Below are positions 59,903 through 64,000 of a stretch of DNA of 64,000 bases, in pieces; position 1 is the stretch's first letter, and every line of letters begins with the position of its first letter. This stretch comes from Pusillimonas sp. UBA3987 (lineage in GTDB: Bacteria > Pseudomonadota > Gammaproteobacteria > Burkholderiales > Burkholderiaceae_B), in the NCBI GenBank assembly GCA_002384935.1, contig DGCD01000007.1:19795-83794 (forward strand), read 5' to 3'. Made by a program: the position numbers and the translations under genes. The notes under the pieces are model-generated. The model was not told the origin of the DNA and made no database searches. It saw nothing but the letters and a program-made list of their open reading frames with translations.

Positions 59903-60842
59903 CGGCAATGCCGTGCGCGCCGTGTTCTTGGGCGGTTATATACGTTTTTTCCGTTTGCCCGCCAATGGCAAAAACAGGGCGGCCGGCCTGCGCGGCAAGC
60001 GTGGCGAATTGCCGCCAGCCCATCACGCTTTCGCCCGGGTGTGACGGTGTTGGGCATACATGGCCAATGACGACAAAGTCGGCATTAATATTCTGAGCCA
60101 GCGCCAGTTCAGTGTTGTTATGTACCGAGGCACCACATAAATGCGGCTTTGGCAGAACGCTGCGTTCAAAATCGTGTATATCTTGCGCACGCAGGTGAAC
60201 CCCGTCGCCTTCTGTCCACCAGGCTTTGGGGTGAGTGCTGTTTACCAAACATTGCGCACCCGCGGCGCGACAAATATTCAGCACTTGTTGAAACGCCGGA
60301 TACAGGGTGTTTGCATGGTCGGATGACGCCCATTCGGGTTCACGAAACTGAACCAGGCGCACGCCCCGATCCAGTGCTTTCTTGAGCTGGATCAAATAGG
60401 TTTCAAGATTCCCCGGGTGTTGAATGCCGGTGATGAGATATTGGGACGGCAGCCTCAGCCAGCGCAGCGGCGGCTCGGTTGCCGGCAACAGCGGCCCAAC
60501 TTCAATTGGCGCATTCGGGTCGACCCATGCCAGGCTTTGCCCTTCCAGCCCTGTGGGAACGCCATTCCAGCCGGTGACTTTGCAAAACGCCAGCCGCACG
60601 ATGTTTTTTGGATATTCGTGCACGTAAGTGACCCAGGGCGTGGCCTGCGTCACTTCAATATCCAGCTCTTCCTTTAACTCTCGTGCCAGGGCCTGCAATA
60701 CGGTTTCACCGGTTTCGATTTTGCCGCCGGGCAGTTCCCACCAGCCCGGCCATGGCTTGTCGGGCGGTCGTTGGCCCAGCAACAAGGCGCCATCGGGTTT
60801 CAGAATCAGGCCGGCGGCAACATCAATAACGGGTTTAGACAT
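59877..60842 (-). CDS. Nudix hydrolase fused to a ThiE-like domain
   Basis: About 321 residues from ATG 60842 (MSKPVIDVAAGLILKPDGAL), eight bases inside the end of the DUF815 gene. The Nudix box is complete: GGKIETGETVLQALARELKE-ELDIE (Gx5Ex7REUxEExGU pattern). Residues about 135-321 form a TIM-barrel resembling thiamine-phosphate synthase, but with key changes: VQFREPEW for the VQLREK lysine segment, LVNS where ThiE has IND, though GVHLRAQD, GASVHN and VFAIGG remain. It is the MutT-type 8-oxo-dGTP sanitiser fused to a TMP-synthase-like domain seen across Beta- and Gammaproteobacteria. The second domain's catalytic competence is doubtful. Confidence 0.88.
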   Translation of the reverse strand: MSKPVIDVAAGLILKPDGALLLGQRPPDKPWPGWWELPGGKIETGETVLQALARELKEELDIEVTQATPWVTYVHEYPKNIVRLAFCKVTGWNGVPTGLEGQSLAWVDPNAPIEVGPLLPATEPPLRWLRLPSQYLITGIQHPGNLETYLIQLKKALDRGVRLVQFREPEWASSDHANTLYPAFQQVLNICRAAGAQCLVNSTHPKAWWTEGDGVHLRAQDIHDFERSVLPKPHLCGASVHNNTELALAQNINADFVVIGHVCPTPSHPGESVMGWRQFATLAAQAGRPVFAIGGQTEKTYITAQEHGAHGIAAIRGLLPA

Positions 60843-61716
60843 GACGGGCCGTCCAGTCTTTGGCGAATTGATGCGCCACCCGGCCAGAGCGCGACCCCCT
60901 TTCAAGCGCCCATTGCAACGCTTCAAGACGGCATGCTTGAGAGTCGGACTCGGGGCAACCCAGTTCGTGCAGCCAGTGGTGCACGATGTCGAGGTAGTCG
61001 TCTTGCTTGAATGGGTAAAACGACAACCAGATACCGAAACGTTCCGATAAAGAAATTTTCTCCTCAACGGTTTCGCCAGGGTGAATCTCGCCGTCGGGTT
61101 GATGCTTGGCTGCCAGGTTTTCGCTCATGTATTCAGGCATCAGGTGGCGGCGGTTTGAGGTGGCGTAAATTAAAACGTTATCGCCCGCATCGTTAATTGA
61201 GCCGTCGAGCACCGATTTCAATGCCTTGTAGCCGGCCTCGCCTTCTTCAAAGGAAAGGTCGTCGCAGAAAATGATGAATTTCTCGGGTCGTTCGCGAACC
61301 TGTTCCACGATTTCAGACAGGTCGGGTAGATCGGATTTGTCTACTTCGATGAGTCGCAGCCCCTCGTTGGCGTATTGAGCAAGCATGGCCTTGACCAGAG
61401 AGCTTTTGCCGGTACCGCGGGCGCCGGTCATAAGTACGTTGTTGGCCGGTCTGCCCGCCAGGAAGAAACGGGTATTACGTTCGATAATGCCTTTCTGACG
61501 TTCGATATGTTGAAGGTCGGTACTTTTTATTTTCGAAATGTTGTGCACGGCATCAAGCCAGCCACGGCTCCCGCGTTTGCGCCAGCGATAGGCGTGGGCC
61601 GACCAATCGACCTCGGGAGGGGCCGGCGGCAGCCAGGCTTCCAGTTGCTTAAGAACACGGTCGGCCCGCTGCATGAGCGAGGCCAGATCGACTTTGTGTG
61701 CAGTGTTTTCCGGCAT
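60835..61716 (-). CDS. DUF815 AAA-type ATPase
   Basis: 293 residues. P-loop TGARGTGKSSLVKAMLAQYA, Walker B-like KFIIFCDDLSFEEGE, and sensor-like VLIYATSNRRHLMPEYMSEN place it in the DUF815 group of AAA-like ATPases. An N-terminal helical segment precedes, and RKRGSRGWLDAVHNISKIK is family-typical. No membrane segment. It overlaps the Nudix gene, with which it pairs in many Burkholderiales. Function is not known. Confidence 0.88.
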   Translation of the reverse strand: MPENTAHKVDLASLMQRADRVLKQLEAWLPPAPPEVDWSAHAYRWRKRGSRGWLDAVHNISKIKSTDLQHIERQKGIIERNTRFFLAGRPANNVLMTGARGTGKSSLVKAMLAQYANEGLRLIEVDKSDLPDLSEIVEQVRERPEKFIIFCDDLSFEEGEAGYKALKSVLDGSINDAGDNVLIYATSNRRHLMPEYMSENLAAKHQPDGEIHPGETVEEKISLSERFGIWLSFYPFKQDDYLDIVHHWLHELGCPESDSQACRLEALQWALERGSRSGRVAHQFAKDWTARHV

Positions 61717-61799
61717 AGTGTGCTGTTCGATGGGGGTCTCGACAAACCCGTATTATCGCTAATTTTCGGCCTGCCATGCGAACGGGTCGCTTGACACCG

Positions 61800-61805
61800 T
61801 ATAAT
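61800..61805 (+). promoter_or_regulatory. ispB: TATAAT -10 element upstream of ispB
   Basis: A perfect -10 hexamer TATAAT at 61800-61805, with TTGACA ending only 3 bp before it (too close to serve as its -35). At 17 bp spacing the -35 is TGCGAA, weak. Expected transcription start is near 61812, which places the TTG at 61813 at the 5' end and supports the later TTG as the ispB start. Confidence 0.4.
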
Positions 61806-61854
61806 CTGAAACTTGGCTTTTCCCGCTGTTTTGTCCAAATATTTTGAGTCTGCC

Positions 61855-62820
61855 TTGAATATCTCCGAGTTGCTCAGCCCAGTTACCGAAGACATGAAAG
61901 CCGTCGATGCGGTTATTCGGGCGCGTTTGAACTCCGATGTCGTACTGATTCGTACCGTTGGTGATTATATTATTCAGGCCGGTGGCAAGCGTATGCGCCC
62001 GGCTATGTTGCTGATGGTGGCGCGGGCCTTGGGTTACGACGGGCGGTTGCATCATTTGCTGGCCGCAGTGGTTGAGTTCATTCACACCTCTACGTTGCTG
62101 CACGACGATGTCGTAGACGAATCCGATCTGCGGCGCGGTCGCAGCACGGCTAACGCAGTGTTCGGTAACGCGGCCAGTGTCCTGGTGGGCGATTACCTGT
62201 ATTCACGATCCTTTGAAATGATGGTGGAAGCCGATTCAATGCGTGTCATGCAGGTTTTCTCGAAAGCCACCACGATTATCGCCGAAGGCGAAGTGCTGCA
62301 ATTGCTGAATGTGCATGATCCCGATGTTTCGCTTGAGCGGTATCTGCAGGTAGTGCGCTATAAAACAGCCAAATTGTTTGAAGCTGCGGCGCAGGTGGGT
62401 GCCATTGTGGCGCATGCCTCACCCGAACAGGAGGCGGCTGCGGCTGCATATGGCCGGCATATCGGCACGGCATTCCAGCTAATTGACGATGCGCTCGATT
62501 ACCAGGGTGACGCGGCTGCACTGGGAAAGAATGTGGGCGACGATTTGCGTGAAGGCAAGCCCACACTGCCGTTGATTCGTGCCATGGAGGTAGGGTCGCA
62601 ACGGCAGCGCGCCCTGATTCAGGAAGCGATCCGAACCGGCGACGGCGATTTCGCGGCTGTGGCCTACGCCATTCAGGAAACCGATGCACTGCAGTACACA
62701 CGTGAAACGGCTGTACGCGAGGCGGAACTGGCCCGCGAGCAGCTTGGTTTGTTTCCTGCTTCTGAAGCGCAGGAATCTTTGCTAAAATTCTGCTCGTTTG
62801 CTGTTGATCGCGACCGCTGA
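61855..62820 (+). CDS. ispB: Octaprenyl diphosphate synthase IspB
   Basis: Makes the long isoprenoid tail of ubiquinone from FPP and IPP. About 321 residues from TTG 61855 (NISELLSPVTEDM matches the family N-terminus and the E. coli length of 323); the frame opens at TTG 61813 with 14 extra residues. First Asp-rich motif LLHDDVVDESDLRRG, second AFQLIDDALDYQGD, IPP site AGGKRMRPAMLLMVARALG. It supplies the side chain for the ubi genes at 27-31 kb. rplU-rpmA, often divergent to ispB, are not upstream; DUF815 is. Confidence 0.93.
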   Translation: MNISELLSPVTEDMKAVDAVIRARLNSDVVLIRTVGDYIIQAGGKRMRPAMLLMVARALGYDGRLHHLLAAVVEFIHTSTLLHDDVVDESDLRRGRSTANAVFGNAASVLVGDYLYSRSFEMMVEADSMRVMQVFSKATTIIAEGEVLQLLNVHDPDVSLERYLQVVRYKTAKLFEAAAQVGAIVAHASPEQEAAAAAYGRHIGTAFQLIDDALDYQGDAAALGKNVGDDLREGKPTLPLIRAMEVGSQRQRALIQEAIRTGDGDFAAVAYAIQETDALQYTRETAVREAELAREQLGLFPASEAQESLLKFCSFAVDRDR

Positions 62821-62839
62821 ACGCGCGCGATTTTCTTTT
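62807..62839 (+). terminator. Candidate terminator at the end of ispB
   Basis: ATCGCG (62807-62812) can pair with CGCGAT (62826-62831), with a 13-nt loop spanning the ispB stop codon, followed by TTTCTTTT. A modest stem but correctly placed just before the tRNA. Confidence 0.4.
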
Positions 62840-62841
62840 GT

Positions 62842-62918
<77 letters not shown>

Positions 62919-62956
62919 ATAATTTCTGATTAAAAACCTTGAAAATCAAGGGCTTG

Positions 62957-62979
62957 AAAGCACGACGAGGTCGTGCTTT
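62957..62979. repeat. Perfect 10-bp inverted repeat downstream of tRNA-Pro
   Basis: AAAGCACGAC (62957-62966), GAG loop, GTCGTGCTTT (62970-62979). It may act as a bidirectional terminator for the tRNA: the T-tract after it on the plus strand (TTTCGTCGTTTTC) is interrupted. It lies at the expected attL edge. Confidence 0.8.
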
Positions 62980-63010
62980 CGTCGTTTTCGGGGGGTGAAA
63001 AAAGGGCGGT

Positions 63011-63040
63011 TTTGGCAATCTGTGCCAAATCTGTGCCAAA
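63011..63040. repeat. Tandem 11-bp repeat with inverted half, candidate integrase arm site
   Basis: TCTGTGCCAAA occurs twice head to tail (63019-63029, 63030-63040). TTTGGCA at 63011-63017 is the inverse of the TGCCAAA in the first copy. Phased short repeats between an attachment site and int are typical integrase arm-type sites; this assignment is inference. Confidence 0.75.
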
Positions 63041-63111
63041 TCACCTTCAATCGTTTGCTTGCTTATTGTCGCGTTGTATCAATGAGCGTGCGATGCGAAT
63101 GCGATTTTTCC

Positions 63112-63143
63112 TAAGCCTAAAGTTGCTCTGCGTTTTAGGCTTA
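63112..63143. repeat. 10-bp inverted repeat upstream of the integrase
   Basis: TAAGCCTAAA (63112-63121) and TTTAGGCTTA (63134-63143) with a 12-nt spacer, 48 bp before the integrase ATG. It could be an operator or RNA hairpin in the int leader. No function can be read from the sequence alone. Confidence 0.8.
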
Positions 63144-63191
63144 ACGGGGTTGCTAGACGAGTTATCTCATTCACAAAGAGGAAAACTCATC

Positions 63192-63980
63192 ATGGCTACC
63201 ATCATAAATCGCAGCAAGTTCGTCGTTACCGTACGCAATCGCCCAGACCTGACGCGTCTATTTCCGTTCAACAAAGAGAAGGAGGCCGAAGACTGGTGCA
63301 AGCAGCTTCAGCAACAGGGGCTTAAGCCAGCGGTGAAGCAGCTTGAGGACTCCATCCTGGTGCGGGTGCGCAAGACCGGCTATAAGACTCAGCAAACGAC
63401 CTTTGGCTCAATTGAAGAAGCGCAGCAGTTCGTTAAAAAGCTTGATATCGAGCACGCGCGCGGCCTGGACCTGGATTACACCAAGGCCCGTACAGCAACC
63501 TTTGTTGACTTGCTTGAGCGGTTTATTAAAGAAAAAGGTGGCCCCGCACGGCGCAAAAAATCATGGGACACGGTCGACTGCTACCGGTTTCAGCGCTTTC
63601 TTCGTGGTGGCAGCGGCGACTTCAATGCACGAGACCGGAAGAAAATCGCAGCGCAGATGGGGGTCGCAGTCGAAGCGTTGCCCAAAGCCCTTGAGCCAGA
63701 TTACCCGTGGATGCTCAAGCCGCTTTCCGCCCTGAGCCCCGAGGACATCGAGTCGTACATTCAGGAGCGCCTGGATGACGGAGTAGAGCCTTCGACGGTA
63801 GACCGAGAGCTTGACGAGTTCAGCGCTATCTTCAGCGTCGCTACCAAAGTCTGGGGCTATCACCTGGCTCTCAACCCAATGAGCAATACCCGTCGACCCA
63901 AGTATTTCAATGAGCGGGACCGGCGGTTAAAGGCTGGCGAGTATGAGTTGCTCGTGGCGGCTGCTCGCGAGGAAGACTGA
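63192..63980 (+). CDS. Tyrosine integrase, prematurely terminated 5' part
   Basis: 262 residues from ATG 63192 (MATIINRSKFVVTVRNRPDL) with GAGG ten bases upstream; the frame opens earlier at 62973 without a site. The N-terminal arm-binding region is followed by a core-binding (SAM-like) domain at about 95-230, with SALSPEDIESYIQERLDDG and STVDRELDEFSAIFSVATK. NPMSNTRRPKYFNERDRRLK then leads into the catalytic domain, as in tRNA-targeting integrases. The stop TGA at 63978 falls before any catalytic Arg/His/Tyr. Removing one T there joins EED to ESNRVLR, so a 1-bp insertion is likely. The remainder lies past the window end. Confidence 0.8.
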   Translation: MATIINRSKFVVTVRNRPDLTRLFPFNKEKEAEDWCKQLQQQGLKPAVKQLEDSILVRVRKTGYKTQQTTFGSIEEAQQFVKKLDIEHARGLDLDYTKARTATFVDLLERFIKEKGGPARRKKSWDTVDCYRFQRFLRGGSGDFNARDRKKIAAQMGVAVEALPKALEPDYPWMLKPLSALSPEDIESYIQERLDDGVEPSTVDRELDEFSAIFSVATKVWGYHLALNPMSNTRRPKYFNERDRRLKAGEYELLVAAAREED

Positions 63981-64000
63981 ATCGAACCGGGTTTTGAGGA

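Noticed and set aside
61791..61805. TTGACA followed by TATAAT as a complete sigma-70 promoter for ispB
   Set aside because: The two hexamers are only 3 bp apart, so they cannot form one promoter; only the -10 is kept, as a weak call.

Overview
The window reads as a housekeeping stretch of a betaproteobacterial chromosome. The closest fit is Burkholderiales, family Alcaligenaceae (Bordetella / Pusillimonas / Advenella relatives). This rests on gene order (lptC-lptA-lptB-hpf-ptsN-hprK-rapZ, argB next to a pyrimidine 5'-nucleotidase, a DUF3460 gene before scpA-panC), on signature proteins (DUF3460, a giant DUF3683 FAD/Fe-S oxidoreductase, stand-alone RfaE2) and on even coding density and base use up to about 62.8 kb. 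The family is inferred; no ribosomal RNA lies in the window.

Layout: 0-6 kb holds grxC (cut by the window edge), a membrane rhodanese, gpmA, the division factor envC, the protease ctpA and a MoeB/ThiF-type E1. 6-13 kb, mostly minus strand, holds argB, a TlpA-like thioredoxin, the yraN-diaA-dolP cluster with divergent rsmI, rlpA, and the nitrogen-PTS group rapZ-hprK-ptsN-hpf. 14-18 kb is the LPS/Kdo block lptB-lptA-lptC-kdsC-kdsD, with apt divergent. 18-27 kb holds ilvA, a YqaA-type membrane protein, the 1313-residue oxidoreductase, and phoR/phoB with a good Pho box. 27-34 kb is a ubiquinone block (ubiE, Tim44-like, ubiJ, ubiB), a ferritin-like diiron protein, rfaE2, a TolC-family protein and pcm.

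34-43 kb is a vitamin region: thiD and thiG, the B12 uptake genes btuF and btuB behind a cobalamin riboswitch with its own terminator, and divergent B12-dependent metH. 43-51 kb holds an XRE regulator, an EmrB-like exporter, DUF3460, scpA, panC, a small LuxR-type protein, an NlpE-like lipoprotein, an atypical prepilin peptidase, coaE and zapD. 51-60 kb is a four-gene MdtABC-type RND efflux operon with its outer-membrane channel. 60-63 kb holds a Nudix/ThiE-like fusion, a DUF815 ATPase and ispB.

At 62,842 a tRNA-Pro(CGG) is followed by repeats and the 5' part of a tyrosine integrase, apparently frameshifted. This marks the left border of an integrated element whose cargo lies beyond the window. 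No complete new system is visible. The best leads are that border, the possible B12-switched btuB-btuF-thiG-thiD transcript, the decayed pilD locus, the missing rpoN, the diiron protein beside ubiB, and the uncharacterised giant oxidoreductase.
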